From a virus, in the IMG/VR virus record IMGVR_UViG_3300036766_000988, positions 186,001 through 250,000 of that record: 64,000 bases of DNA; one strand, 5' to 3'. A program made the translations under genes and the position numbers. Below the pieces are notes generated by a model, which saw only the letters and a program-made list of their open reading frames with translations, did no database searches and was not told the DNA's origin. Positions 35,415-43,798 of the stretch are shown one piece after another. Numbering within the stretch: position 1 is the first letter of the stretch; each line of letters begins with the position of its first letter.

Positions 35415-36313
35415 GTCTCGTCTTCTTCGTCCGCCTCTTCGCCGTTCTCGGCCTCTTCGGCTTCCCTTGCGGCCTTGGCGATCTCCGCCACACGGTCTGC
35501 GAACCCTTCGTGGAGATCCCAATTGATGTCTTGGGAACCCTTCCCAGGCGGGGGTCTCCAGGCTCGCCGAAGTCCATATAGCACTTGGTTGACGTGAGCG
35601 ACGTCTCCGATCTCGCGGAAGATGTTGAGCGCGGTTTCCGGTGTGATCGTTCCGTCGGTCATCCCTTGCATCAGAAGGGTGCGGTAGAAACTGAAGCTTG
35701 GTCCTGCCTCACCTGGTATGAAGATCGACGAGAAAAACGACGTCCGCTCTTGGAAGTGGTTCTCAGTTTTGAAACAGTCTCGCAGTTCCTTGGCTGGGTT
35801 CTCTACAAGATACTGCACGAGGGCTGCGGCATCCTGGTGAGCCTTTCGTCGAGACGACTCTCCCCAGAAAGGCTCGAACTTGAGCCCCAGGAGGTAGTCC
35901 CACACGTCTTCACGAATGAGCACCTGACCCACCGGTTCGAACTTTCGGTAGCCCTTTCGTTGAACCCAGCCCCGTTCGATGGGCTCGAAGAACTTCTCGT
36001 AGTCGTAGACGACCGGCAGAGGAGCTTCCGGTTTCTCGAACCGATCGTCTCGCCAGGTCATCGGACTATCCCCAAGCAGATCCTTGGTCACGTCCCAGTG
36101 GATGGGCTGCGGTTCGAAATTGAGCGTGCCTCGGTCATCGTTGTACGTCCCCCGGAACGGCAAGCAGAGCGGACTCCACAGCCCTACCGGGTAGCAGAAG
36201 CCGCTTCGTCCATCGTCGATGCTCGTGCCTGGTCTGAGCAGGAAGAGCAAGGCCTTCGTTCCTGGTGGGAGAGGAAGGCCGGAGAGCCCACAGGTTTCGT
36301 ACCAACATCCCAT
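35411..36313 (-). CDS. conserved hypothetical protein (MGCWYETCGLSGLPL N-terminus)
   Basis: 300 residues. The start MGCWYETCGLSGLPLPPG is a pattern I recall from uncharacterised proteins of phages and bacteria (two Cys, then a Leu-Pro turn). The middle is aromatic-rich alpha/beta and the last 40 residues are acidic Glu/Ala helix. No catalytic motif seen. It is a lone minus-strand gene between plus-strand genes. Confidence 0.7.
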   Translation of the reverse strand: MGCWYETCGLSGLPLPPGTKALLFLLRPGTSIDDGRSGFCYPVGLWSPLCLPFRGTYNDDRGTLNFEPQPIHWDVTKDLLGDSPMTWRDDRFEKPEAPLPVVYDYEKFFEPIERGWVQRKGYRKFEPVGQVLIREDVWDYLLGLKFEPFWGESSRRKAHQDAAALVQYLVENPAKELRDCFKTENHFQERTSFFSSIFIPGEAGPSFSFYRTLLMQGMTDGTITPETALNIFREIGDVAHVNQVLYGLRRAWRPPPGKGSQDINWDLHEGFADRVAEIAKAAREAEEAENGEEADEEDET

Positions 36314-36381
36314 AGTCCAGCTCGTGTTTCAGTTCGATGCGTTGGGCGTTCGTTGGTGTAAGGCGGGTCGAGGGTCATTCG

Positions 36382-36798
36382 ATGGCAGACGACAAGCGCA
36401 AGCACGAGGGAGTCATCTACCAGGTGGGGGAGCCCGAGCGGGTCGGGAGATATCCGGTTCGCACCGAGCTAACGGTGTTGCCCGCCGCCGATGATCCGAA
36501 GGTCGGCTGGACCGTCGGGCATGTGTACTCGGGAGAAGAGGTCTTCAAAGCAGGGGCTCCCGATGTCTCCTTGACGCGGAGAGAGGATCTTCAAGAAGGC
36601 ATGGAGATCATCGTGGCTACCCTCGTCGGGGGCTATCGCATGATCGTCAAGAGAGATGACGACGGAGAACTCTACGCTGAAACTGCGAACGGGTTGACGG
36701 GGGCGTTCCTCGACTTCGATACGGATGATCGGCACTGCTGGACTTCTGCGATGGCGTACAACCGGCGTGCCCTCAAGAGCTTGGAGACGTCGGGCTAG
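36382..36798 (+). CDS. hypothetical protein
   Basis: 138 residues from ATG 36382, which follows a GGTGTAA element at 36355. Beta-rich composition (EGMEIIVATLVGGYRMIVKRDDDG). Converges with the 36795 gene, overlapping its end by 4 bases. Not recognised. Confidence 0.6.
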   Translation: MADDKRKHEGVIYQVGEPERVGRYPVRTELTVLPAADDPKVGWTVGHVYSGEEVFKAGAPDVSLTRREDLQEGMEIIVATLVGGYRMIVKRDDDGELYAETANGLTGAFLDFDTDDRHCWTSAMAYNRRALKSLETSG

Positions 36799-38114
36799 CT
36801 GGCGAGCTTCTGTTCGATGGCGTTGAGCGCTGTCTCGATCGAAGCCACCCCGCCCTTGTCTCCGAAGACGTAGGGGACGTGATTGGTCTTACAGGCATCG
36901 GTGATCTTGTTGCTGGTCTTGTGCCCGATGAGCCCTTCGAGAAGGATGATGGCGCACACGCCGCCGGTACGAATCCGATGCGCCATTGATTCGACCGACT
37001 TCATGGAATCGCTGTCGGTCTCATGCCATTCGACCTTGACCCCGAAGCGATTTGCGCAGAGTTCGATCTTCTCGTTGACGACGAGGCCTCCGACGATGAA
37101 GAGGGGTTTCTTCTGCATCGCAGCCCGGAGCGAAGGAAGCTTCGGCCACGAGTGCAGGATCGAGGTCTTCTCGGCTTCAACCTTCGGTTTTGGGGTGGCT
37201 TTGACCGGCCCCTGCGAGGCCACGAAGGCGGTGTCGCGATCGAACTGCGCAACCTTACGACGGCCTTCCGAGGCGATCTTCTCCCACTCTCCGTAGGAGC
37301 CGAAGGCCAGGCCTTTGATGTAGTCCGAGATGCCGCTCTCGGCCTTCATGCCCCCCAAGACAGGCATGAGCTGCCCGATGCGTTCGTACAGGAAGTGATC
37401 CTCGGGCAGACGATCTTGGAGACCCCGACCTTCGGCTACCAGCGCCTGAAGCAGGGGATAGAGCCGGGTTGGATGGTTGTCTTGCACCTTGCCGCTGAGA
37501 GCTTCGATTTCAGCGACGAGTCTCTTCGCTTTCTCGACATCCGTGGAGAGAAGCTTTCGTTTTGCGGACGGCTTCACCTCCGACTTCGCGAGTAGATGGG
37601 CGAACGTCTCGGGTTTTTCTTCCGCCGCCGGTGCCGTCGTCTTGAGAGACAACGAGGTGTCCACAACATGGACGTCAACGACCGACGACGGACCCACTAA
37701 AGGGAGGACACCTCCCACGAGTTCGCATACTTCGAGCAGCGCAGTGCGAAGAGCCGTGCGACTGGTCTCTGCTCCCTCGACATCGGGCATGGGTTCTTGC
37801 CCGAGTGCGGTCAGAACCGAGTTCAAAACACGTCGTTCCGCTTCTTGTCGAGCGACCGTCTCGTACGTGTCGAGATGAGTCTTGAGCCGCGCCATCTTCT
37901 CGGCCACGGGCTTCATCTCGGTGTCGACCTTCTTGAGCGCAGCGGTCTGTATCGTGTCGGGTAACTTGGACGCGACAGGGGCAGCAGCAACCATCGGGGG
38001 CTCCTCCGTAGGTACAGGGTTGGGTTTTTTCGGGCGCGGCTTGATCGCCCAGGGCTCGACTTCACGCGCCACAGCCTTCAAATAGCCGGAGATGGACGGG
38101 CCGTAGTGGGGCAT
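36795..38114 (-). CDS. protein with C-terminal DUF2325-like domain
   Basis: 439 residues. A Pro/Ala-rich N-terminus is followed by helical and coiled-coil parts. The last 105 residues form a Rossmann-like domain (PLFIVGGLVVNEKIEL, MAHRIRTGGVCAIILLEG, IGHKTSNKITDACK) that resembles DUF2325, a small domain often found in phage and mobile-element proteins. Function unknown. ATG 38114 is 13 bases after a GGTGTA element that is part of a divergent pair with 38146. Confidence 0.65.
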   Translation of the reverse strand: MPHYGPSISGYLKAVAREVEPWAIKPRPKKPNPVPTEEPPMVAAAPVASKLPDTIQTAALKKVDTEMKPVAEKMARLKTHLDTYETVARQEAERRVLNSVLTALGQEPMPDVEGAETSRTALRTALLEVCELVGGVLPLVGPSSVVDVHVVDTSLSLKTTAPAAEEKPETFAHLLAKSEVKPSAKRKLLSTDVEKAKRLVAEIEALSGKVQDNHPTRLYPLLQALVAEGRGLQDRLPEDHFLYERIGQLMPVLGGMKAESGISDYIKGLAFGSYGEWEKIASEGRRKVAQFDRDTAFVASQGPVKATPKPKVEAEKTSILHSWPKLPSLRAAMQKKPLFIVGGLVVNEKIELCANRFGVKVEWHETDSDSMKSVESMAHRIRTGGVCAIILLEGLIGHKTSNKITDACKTNHVPYVFGDKGGVASIETALNAIEQKLAS

Positions 38115-38126
38115 GTGCCTCTCTTA

Positions 38127-38152
38127 CTGATACACCGCCCCGAACGGTGTAG
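38127..38152 (+). promoter_or_regulatory. divergent promoter-like element with palindromic core
   Basis: Plus strand: CTGATA, 13 bases, GGTGTAG, a weaker copy of the bipartite element. Its spacer contains TACACCG, so TACACCG-7 bases-CGGTGTA forms an inverted repeat between the divergent genes at 38114 and 38167. Confidence 0.5.
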
Positions 38153-38166
38153 CGTAGCCACGTGAC

Positions 38167-38628
38167 ATGGTGCTGACCGAGATCCGCCCTCCGCTCGACG
38201 GGCCCGGTGGGAAAGACGTGACCGAGAACGACCTCGAAGAGTGGTGGGCTGACATCCTGCCCCCACCGTTGAATCCCCCACACTACCCCGTGACGGGTCT
38301 TGTGTTCGGGCACCTGTGGATGGGTCTGCTTTACGGAGAACGTGAACTCACCGACGCGAACTACCAGCGTCAGCGAGTCGTCATCCCATCGGGATCCACG
38401 ATGGAATTTCGAGCCGAGTTTCCACAAGGCATCGCAGGGGATGTCACGGCCGCCGCTCTGTACCTACGGGAGCGAGGGGGAGAGCTTCTCTGGAAGAAGG
38501 AGTACCCTATCCTCTGTCTTTCCCCTGGGGTTCAGCTCAGCATTTCGCTGGTCCTACAAGACGTAGAGGGTGACGCAGGACAGTTCGTGGGCTTCCGAAA
38601 GATCCTCAAACTACACGGTGTTCTGTGA
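38167..38628 (+). CDS. hypothetical protein
   Basis: 153 residues. Pro-rich start (DILPPPLNPPHYPVTG) then a predicted beta-sandwich-like region (SGSTMEFRAEFP, GVQLSISLVLQDVEG), which could be a virion or carbohydrate-type fold, unproven. First gene of a four-gene overlapping run. Confidence 0.58.
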   Translation: MVLTEIRPPLDGPGGKDVTENDLEEWWADILPPPLNPPHYPVTGLVFGHLWMGLLYGERELTDANYQRQRVVIPSGSTMEFRAEFPQGIAGDVTAAALYLRERGGELLWKKEYPILCLSPGVQLSISLVLQDVEGDAGQFVGFRKILKLHGVL

Positions 38629-38903
38629 TCGGACGAATCGAGATCGACGAGAAGTTTTTGGAATTGTTCGGAACCGGGACGCTGCTTGGGACCCTCTTGG
38701 ATCTCTACGGCAAGGCCCCGGAGAAGGTCGTGTTGGTCTTTCCGAGAACCACAACCGCTTGGCGGGAGAAGTTTGGGGGTCCGCACCAGTACATCGTGAA
38801 CGAGTACACGATTGCTTGCTTGTTGGAGGATGTCTTGCGGCTTCGTGCGCAAGGCATCGAAGTCAGCATCGAGTACGAGACCAAGGATTGGGGCCGTGGG
38901 TGA
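38625..38903 (+). CDS. hypothetical protein
   Basis: 92 residues, GTG 38625 overlapping the previous stop as GTGA. Alpha/beta pattern (KVVLVFPRTTTAW, IEVSIEYETKDWG). Not recognised. Confidence 0.6.
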   Translation: MIGRIEIDEKFLELFGTGTLLGTLLDLYGKAPEKVVLVFPRTTTAWREKFGGPHQYIVNEYTIACLLEDVLRLRAQGIEVSIEYETKDWGRG

Positions 38904-39126
38904 GAGGCACGCAGCTCGTGTTCTTCTACGGCGCTTTGGCCCGCGTGCTCTTTTGGCGAAGAGCGCCGGACGTTGGTCTGTCATCATCATGCACCAAGCC
39001 AACTACGGCTCAGGGGTGACGATCACTGATCAGTGCTGTACGGTTAGCCGTGCCGTGTCCCAGGCAATCCAGTACGCCATTGCAGAGAGGGTCGGAATTG
39101 ACCCCGTATTTGGGGAATCCTCATGA
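38896..39126 (+). CDS. hypothetical protein
   Basis: 76 residues from GTG 38896, 8 bases inside the previous gene. Basic N-terminus, then SVIIMHQANYGSGVTITDQ and CCTVSRAVSQAIQYAI. The frame is open further upstream but that lies wholly inside the neighbour. Function unknown. Confidence 0.55.
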   Translation: MGERHAARVLLRRFGPRALLAKSAGRWSVIIMHQANYGSGVTITDQCCTVSRAVSQAIQYAIAERVGIDPVFGESS

Positions 39127-39752
39127 GTCTATCGGACGCGATCTCCAGTCTCAAAATCACCCTAGGGCACTGGCAGGCACCTTCGGCTTGGGATCGGGTG
39201 AAGCAGGATGAACCCCGGGATCCTGTCGAGGGTGAATTCTTACCCGCAACAGGATCCAATGCCACCCTGACGACCCTTACCATTACGACGCAAACAATCG
39301 GGTCGACGACTCTTCCCACGACCTTGTCCACGGACACGACTTCCTCCGTGACGTACATCACGGAGGCCATTGAGCGTGTCCGTTATCAGATGGATGGGTG
39401 GGCAGGAAACAACTTCGATCAGGGGACTGGGACGAGCGTTGACGGCAACCAACCCTCGGGTCCAACGACAGGTCCCACCCGAGCCCAAGGGATGCGTACC
39501 CAGTTCGATATTGCGTACGGCAGAAGTCGCACGCGAGTAGTGCCGCCCCAACAGGAGTACCCCTATGCGCGAAATGGCAAAGAACGCAAGATTCTAGCGT
39601 CCATTCGGAAGCGGCTTCCTGAGCTGATCCAGAAGTTCACGAGCATCTTCGGAGCACCTGATGGCTCTTACGAATGGAACGCTCGTTTCTTTGAGTTCGT
39701 CAATCGGGCACGAGAACGAAACGCGGCCGTTTCTCACCGTCGGGCCAGATGA
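39123..39752 (+). CDS. hypothetical Thr-rich protein
   Basis: 209 residues. Residues 45-80 are very Thr/Ser-rich (TLTTLTITTQTIGSTTLPTT), the C-terminal third is basic helix. ATGA overlap with the previous gene. Its end overlaps the convergent DUF1653 remnant by about 50 bases. Possibly virion-associated, not shown. Confidence 0.55.
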   Translation: MSLSDAISSLKITLGHWQAPSAWDRVKQDEPRDPVEGEFLPATGSNATLTTLTITTQTIGSTTLPTTLSTDTTSSVTYITEAIERVRYQMDGWAGNNFDQGTGTSVDGNQPSGPTTGPTRAQGMRTQFDIAYGRSRTRVVPPQQEYPYARNGKERKILASIRKRLPELIQKFTSIFGAPDGSYEWNARFFEFVNRARERNAAVSHRRAR

Positions 39753-40075
39753 CCTCTTCCTCGAACATCGAGACAGGGCGAGCCCACCAATCCGATGACG
39801 CCGAGTACTCCACGGGGATGTCCCCCCACATGGTAAACAGCCATCGGTTCTTGGGTTTCGGAGTGCTTTGCGATGAGAAGGGGGTTCCCCTGGGACTTTG
39901 AAGTTGAGCGGATCCCCCAATCGAGGGACTCGAAAGAGAGGTGTCCCACGTTGCGGAGCTGTGGGCGTGGGGCCTTGTGGTAGACCGCCATCAGCTCCCC
40001 CGTCTCCGAGTGTTTCGCGACGAGAAGAACACAATACAACGTGCCCTTGGAATGACGGTAGTTCCCGAGGATCAT
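39700..40075 (-). pseudogene. frameshifted DUF1653-like gene with internal duplication
   Basis: From ATG 40075 the frame encodes NYRHSKGTLYCVLLVAKHSET as in DUF1653 proteins, then a second AKHSETQEPMAVYH. After this the intact frame runs into unrelated sequence and stops at 39734. The true C-terminal part (WWARPVSMFEEEVIWPDG and RPRFVLVP) continues in another frame to 39700. Removing one base from the six-C run at 39822-39827 restores it. Either a natural frameshift, a sequencing indel or programmed slippage. The double AKHSET suggests fusion of two tandem copies. Confidence 0.65.
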
Positions 40076-40302
40076 GATCGGGCGCTCTTCGTCGAATCCG
40101 GCATGAGAATGAAGCGTGGCCGAGTCTCTCCATCGGGCCAGAGGACTTCTTCCTCGAACATCGCGATGGAACACACCAGGTACTGACCGTCCCCCTTCGT
40201 ATAGACGACGACCGGTTCTTGGGTCACGGCATCCTTTGCACGAACGACTGCGATGTAAATAGTCCCCTCGAAATGCTGGTAATCCCCGCCGATTTGGATC
40301 AT
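40072..40302 (-). CDS. DUF1653-domain protein
   Basis: 76 residues. GDYQHFEGTIYIAVVRAKDA, EPVVVY and MFEEEVLWPDGETRPRFIL follow the DUF1653 pattern (small domain, function unknown, common in phages and bacteria). ATG 40302 overlaps the methyltransferase stop as ATGA, and its own stop overlaps the start of the frameshifted paralogue. Confidence 0.78.
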   Translation of the reverse strand: MIQIGGDYQHFEGTIYIAVVRAKDAVTQEPVVVYTKGDGQYLVCSIAMFEEEVLWPDGETRPRFILMPDSTKSARS

Positions 40303-41036
40303 GACTTTTTCCTCGCAACAATGAAGTAGCTGTGGTTGTGTCGAGAATGTTGTTGCTTCACCATCCTGGAGACGCCGGGCTTGTTGGTCGCGACGATGAC
40401 GAACAAATCCTCGATGATGAAGTTGTGGGCTTCGTAGAAGTTGACTAGCTCGACGTGAGTGAGACGCTGCCGATGCGCGCACACTTCGTCTTGGCACTTC
40501 ACGATGTAGATGCCCTTGGGTCGTAGGACGCGGTGCGCTTCATGAGCGGCTTCGTAATAGAGCTGCAACACAGCATCATGCCACTTTTTGGTTTCCCCCT
40601 CGGGCACTACGACATCGTTGTTTCGATAGCACTCGTCGAATCCAGGCATCGACTTGTAAACTGAACCCCCGCTGTGCATGTACGGCGGATCGAACACGAC
40701 AGCATCGAAGCTCTGATCCCTGTAGGGGAGTTTTCGGACATCCCATCTGGTGACCAAATCTTCATGCTCGGGCCGGGGGTTGAGATCCGAGAAGAAGGTC
40801 TCATATAGATCTACGGGGACGTTGCGCCAGAAGGCCCCTTTTCCGTAGGTGACGTCGGCGACCTGCGCTTTGGGGGCTACGTAGAGGTGTAGGATGCTAG
40901 GGAAAACGTCTCCGTTGTTCCCCACCTTGGCCGAGTAGATGAGGGGCTGCCCTCCGTTTAGAAGTTCCTTGGCTCCTTCAGGTCGAGTAACTATCGCGTC
41001 GAAGAAAGAAACGGGATCATCGTCGTCGGGGTTCAC
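40299..41036 (-). CDS. DNA methyltransferase (N6-adenine or N4-cytosine type)
   Basis: 245 residues. AdoMet-binding motif I region (VADVTYGKGAFW) precedes catalytic motif IV DPPY near residue 118, then VLRPKGIYIVKCQDE. DPPY allows N6-A or N4-C methylation. The order motif I then IV excludes the beta class. The start is GTG 41036, 77 bases from a divergent gene with a nuclease-like core, which suggests a restriction-modification pair. Could instead be an orphan protective methylase. Confidence 0.82.
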   Translation of the reverse strand: MNPDDDDPVSFFDAIVTRPEGAKELLNGGQPLIYSAKVGNNGDVFPSILHLYVAPKAQVADVTYGKGAFWRNVPVDLYETFFSDLNPRPEHEDLVTRWDVRKLPYRDQSFDAVVFDPPYMHSGGSVYKSMPGFDECYRNNDVVVPEGETKKWHDAVLQLYYEAAHEAHRVLRPKGIYIVKCQDEVCAHRQRLTHVELVNFYEAHNFIIEDLFVIVATNKPGVSRMVKQQHSRHNHSYFIVARKKS

Positions 41037-41113
41037 GGGCCCTCATACACCGCTGCTCGAACGCAGTGGAGCGCGAGACGTACGAAATTCTCTTCGGTGG
41101 TGTAGGACAGGGC

Positions 41114-42127
41114 ATGCCCGACAGCCAAGAGGACGACGGTGATGCTCTCGCATGGCTCGAAGAGAACGTCGCAGATTTTCGAACTAGGCCCGAACCCGTC
41201 CCGAATTTGGAAGCCGTCGAAACGGACAACCCGTTGGAAACGTTCTTCCCGCCCCCTCCCGTCGTTCTAGCGCCTGTTCTACCATCGCTTGCGGCCTTCA
41301 TCGAGCCGTGCTCTCTCGGGAACGTTGTAGGAGAGGCCGTACGAGCCGTTCTTCAGATGGTTCCTACGCTGTCATTCGAAAACGCTTGGGTCCTTCTCTG
41401 GCGGCTTCTACTACAGATCGAGCCTCGAACCGGCTTACCGGCCATCATCGACGGCAATGATATGCAGCAGGGGAAGCCCTACTACGAGAGGGCTCGTAGA
41501 GTTCAAGCGTTTTTTGCACAGGTGCTGGCCGTGTCCATCGAGGAGCTTCCAAACAGGATCAGTCTCCTTGTCCGAGCTGGGGTGGACGACGGAGATGAGG
41601 CCGAGCGCCTCCAGAACAACAGGAACACGACCGGCACAGGTTTCGAGGTAGTGTTGCGATGTCTTCTCGAAACTCTCAGCGGGATCCCCTCGAATCGGAT
41701 CCTTGCCAACCGTTTTCTGAACACGGTCCCTTGTTTCAGGCCATCCGAGACTTTGGATCGAAAACCCGACCTACTCGTTGTCGACCGAGATGGGAACGTG
41801 ACCCTGATGCTCACCGTGAAGTGGAGTCTTCGAGGAGACAGGAAGGATGGTCTTGTAGAAGATGCTCGCTCGTGTCGGCAAAGGATCACGACTCCGAACT
41901 TGCGGTGCGGGGTAGTCACCAACGATTTCAATCCAGGACGATTGCGTAAGTTGCTCGTAGCCCATCCCGATAGGGATCCCGAGCACCCCATCTTCGATGT
42001 CATTTATCACGTGGCGCCACACCTTCTGGCAGTTGCCCATGACATGCCCCGTGTCTTGGGGGACTTCGTGGATGAGGGGCGTCTGCGGAGCGTCGCCGAC
42101 CTTTTCAGGGAGTCGAGAGTGTTGTAG
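41114..42127 (+). CDS. predicted PD-(D/E)XK restriction endonuclease
   Basis: 337 residues. Residues 200-300 hold FEVVLRCLLE, then RKPDLLVVDRDGNVTLMLTVKWSLRGDR: an Asp followed by a beta strand with x-V-K, the layout of type II restriction nuclease cores, with the K-W-S-x-R-G-D-R signature I associate with such enzymes. CGVVTNDFNP follows. ATG 41114 has AGGACAGGG upstream; GTG 41066 is an alternative. Divergent from a DNA methyltransferase. Recognition site unknown. Confidence 0.6.
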   Translation: MPDSQEDDGDALAWLEENVADFRTRPEPVPNLEAVETDNPLETFFPPPPVVLAPVLPSLAAFIEPCSLGNVVGEAVRAVLQMVPTLSFENAWVLLWRLLLQIEPRTGLPAIIDGNDMQQGKPYYERARRVQAFFAQVLAVSIEELPNRISLLVRAGVDDGDEAERLQNNRNTTGTGFEVVLRCLLETLSGIPSNRILANRFLNTVPCFRPSETLDRKPDLLVVDRDGNVTLMLTVKWSLRGDRKDGLVEDARSCRQRITTPNLRCGVVTNDFNPGRLRKLLVAHPDRDPEHPIFDVIYHVAPHLLAVAHDMPRVLGDFVDEGRLRSVADLFRESRVL

Positions 42128-42129
42128 CT

Positions 42130-42161
42130 CGGGCCCCGTCAGTGGTCCCCGGCGGGGCCCG
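42130..42161. terminator. bidirectional hairpin between convergent genes
   Basis: Perfect 9-bp GC stem (CGGGCCCCG at 42130-42138 with 42153-42161), 14-base loop, no T run. It lies just after the nuclease stop and overlaps the end of the minus gene at 42139. Confidence 0.45.
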
Positions 42162-42426
42162 CACGGTACCCAGAGGCGGTCACCCGAAGGAGGCCTGAAC
42201 CCTCCCATGTGAACTCCGGCACGATGGCGGTGAAGAAGATGACAGCTTCGCGGATCACCCGCGTGGCACCGGACGTGGCAGCGGCTGTACCAGGGTTCTC
42301 GATCCCGAGCGCCTTGGCTGCCGCCCTGGGGTCGAGGATGCGATCGATGGGTTCCCGCCAGTCTTTGGGGTTGCAGACCAGGTCGAAGGCCTTCTGGTAG
42401 GCAGCGCGGTCGGTTTCGTAGCTCAT
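42139..42426 (-). CDS. small hypothetical phage protein
   Basis: 95 residues from ATG 42426. N-terminus MSYETDRAAYQKAFDLVCNP and WREPIDRIL look like a small phage family with no known function. The ATG is 7 bases after a bipartite promoter element, with no Shine-Dalgarno. Confidence 0.62.
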   Translation of the reverse strand: MSYETDRAAYQKAFDLVCNPKDWREPIDRILDPRAAAKALGIENPGTAAATSGATRVIREAVIFFTAIVPEFTWEGSGLLRVTASGYRAGPAGDH

Positions 42427-42433
42427 GGGCCTG

Positions 42434-42459
42434 CTACGCCCGTCAAGGGACAAATTCAG
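42434..42459 (-). promoter_or_regulatory. bipartite ECF-like promoter element, leftward
   Basis: Minus strand: CTGAAT, 13 bases, GGCGTAG, 7 bases before the ATG at 42426. It is back-to-back with a rightward copy at 42474. Confidence 0.6.
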
Positions 42460-42473
42460 CCGAAATTTAGATG

Positions 42474-42499
42474 CTGAACGTCCGGTTTCCAGGGCGTAG
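42474..42499 (+). promoter_or_regulatory. bipartite ECF-like promoter element, rightward
   Basis: Plus strand: CTGAAC, 13 bases, GGCGTAG, 7 bases before the ATG at 42507. With the copy at 42434 it forms a divergent promoter pair only 14 bases apart. Confidence 0.62.
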
Positions 42500-42506
42500 T
42501 ACGGGC

Positions 42507-42818
42507 ATGGCGACCTCATCCCGAGTCCAGGTTCCCTGCCCCCGCTGCGGTGGTCATGGCGTTCGTCAGAGCTGGCGTCCCGACGCAGGCATCTGTTACC
42601 GCTGTCGCGGCAACAGGGTCGTGACCATCAACGTGGCCCGTCATCAGGCGGCCCTCTGGTTCCTCCGTGCGAAGTACGTCCGCCTTCTGCATGAGGTGCG
42701 GGCGGCAGAGGCGGCGGATCGGGATCCTTCCCTCGCGGCAGAGGCTCTCCAGTACTGCGTTCAGGATGGGCTTCGTGTTCGTGCAGATCTCGAAGCCGCA
42801 GGTGTAGAGGTAAAGTGA
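42507..42818 (+). CDS. zinc-ribbon protein, DnaJ-like CxxCxG repeat
   Basis: 103 residues. CPRCGGHG and CYRCRGN form a DnaJ-type zinc knuckle pair, followed by an alpha-helical region. ATG 42507. Start of a run of small Cys-rich genes. Function unknown. Confidence 0.7.
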   Translation: MATSSRVQVPCPRCGGHGVRQSWRPDAGICYRCRGNRVVTINVARHQAALWFLRAKYVRLLHEVRAAEAADRDPSLAAEALQYCVQDGLRVRADLEAAGVEVK

Positions 42819-43027
42819 TGGGACGCGAGGCGGACAAGGAAGAAGCCCCCTTCGAGACCCTCGTCACGTTGCTGGGGTTGGAGGCTCAGTGTCCTGCCTG
42901 CAAGCGTCCGCCCGATGCGGTGAACCACGTCCCAGGGCACGTGTTCGTTGGTTGGGGGTGTGGGTGGCAACCTTGCCCCCGATGCGGCGGAACCGAGCGC
43001 ATCCCCCGAAAGTCTTCTGATACCTGA
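42818..43027 (+). CDS. small zinc-binding protein
   Basis: 69 residues with CPACKRP, CGW and CPRCGGTE, giving one zinc site. ATG 42818 overlaps the preceding TGA and has GAGG upstream; a GTG one codon earlier is possible. Confidence 0.65.
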   Translation: MGREADKEEAPFETLVTLLGLEAQCPACKRPPDAVNHVPGHVFVGWGCGWQPCPRCGGTERIPRKSSDT

Positions 43028-43041
43028 GAAAAGAGTCCACC

Positions 43042-43314
43042 ATGGAACGCGAAGTTCACACCGTCAGGGGCTACACCGGGGAGTACGAGGACGCACGCGA
43101 CTGGCCGGTTCGTGCCTTCCTGAAGAAGGACCAGGCCGACACGTTGGCGGGCCAGTTGAACGACTGGTGCAAGCAGCACAAGCTGCACACCGACGACGCG
43201 CCCGTTCAATTTGAGGCGCAAGACAGTGCGGGTAAGCCCGCGCTCGACCCCAACTTTCACACGTGCGGGCGCACCGGGGTTCGGTACTTCGTCGAGACGG
43301 TTCCGCTCGGCTGA
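43042..43314 (+). CDS. hypothetical phage protein
   Basis: 90 residues: VHTVRGYTGEYEDARDWPVRAF, then a helix (DQADTLAGQLNDWCKQH) and a Cys-containing C-terminal strand. ATG 43042. Typical of small phage early proteins. No function assigned. Confidence 0.65.
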   Translation: MEREVHTVRGYTGEYEDARDWPVRAFLKKDQADTLAGQLNDWCKQHKLHTDDAPVQFEAQDSAGKPALDPNFHTCGRTGVRYFVETVPLG

Positions 43315-43332
43315 ACGAAAGGGTGGAGATCG

Positions 43333-43587
43333 ATGAGTGTCCTGGCTTGTGGGCGAAAGCAGTGCTCCAACATCATGTGCGAGCGGTTGATCCTTGAGGG
43401 TCAGGCGTACATCTGCCCCCCATGTTGGGAAGAGCTGTTGACGTACAAGGCAACTTGGCCCGAGACGATGTCGGCGGCCGAGGTGCGTGAACGCATCGAA
43501 GACTTCATGCACAAGAGCCCTCCAGGCACGTTCTTGCTTGTGGAGAAGGCGGACATTGACGCTGAATTTGAGCGTCTGACAGGTTAG
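43333..43587 (+). CDS. conserved small phage protein with two Cys pairs
   Basis: 84 residues. CGRKQCSNIMCERL and YICPPCWEELL match a small protein frequent in phages (Cys pairs then an acidic helix). Likely zinc-binding, function unknown. ATG 43333, with GGTGGAG upstream. Confidence 0.7.
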   Translation: MSVLACGRKQCSNIMCERLILEGQAYICPPCWEELLTYKATWPETMSAAEVRERIEDFMHKSPPGTFLLVEKADIDAEFERLTG

Positions 43588-43616
43588 CTGAACGAGACCC
43601 TCACCCCGAGGTTCCC

Positions 43617-43793
43617 ATGTCCTGGCCCATCTCCCGTAGCGAGCGCACGCTCATCAAGGCGTTGCTCAAGGTCGCCCGTACCGCGTTGGTCGAGGTTCAC
43701 GTGCTGGTAAAGTCCCGTACGGCCGAGAGAGACCCTGCTCAACAGGACAGCTTGGAGGAAGCGATCCGCTTGATCGATGAGCTGGTGCCGTAA
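43617..43793 (+). CDS. short helical protein
   Basis: 58 residues, all helix (RTLIKALLKVARTALVEVHV, DSLEEAIRLIDELVP). ATG 43617, 29 bases after the previous stop. Codon use matches neighbours and it fills the gap before the next promoter element, so I call it a gene despite its size. Confidence 0.6.
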   Translation: MSWPISRSERTLIKALLKVARTALVEVHVLVKSRTAERDPAQQDSLEEAIRLIDELVP

Positions 43794-43798
43794 CCTGA

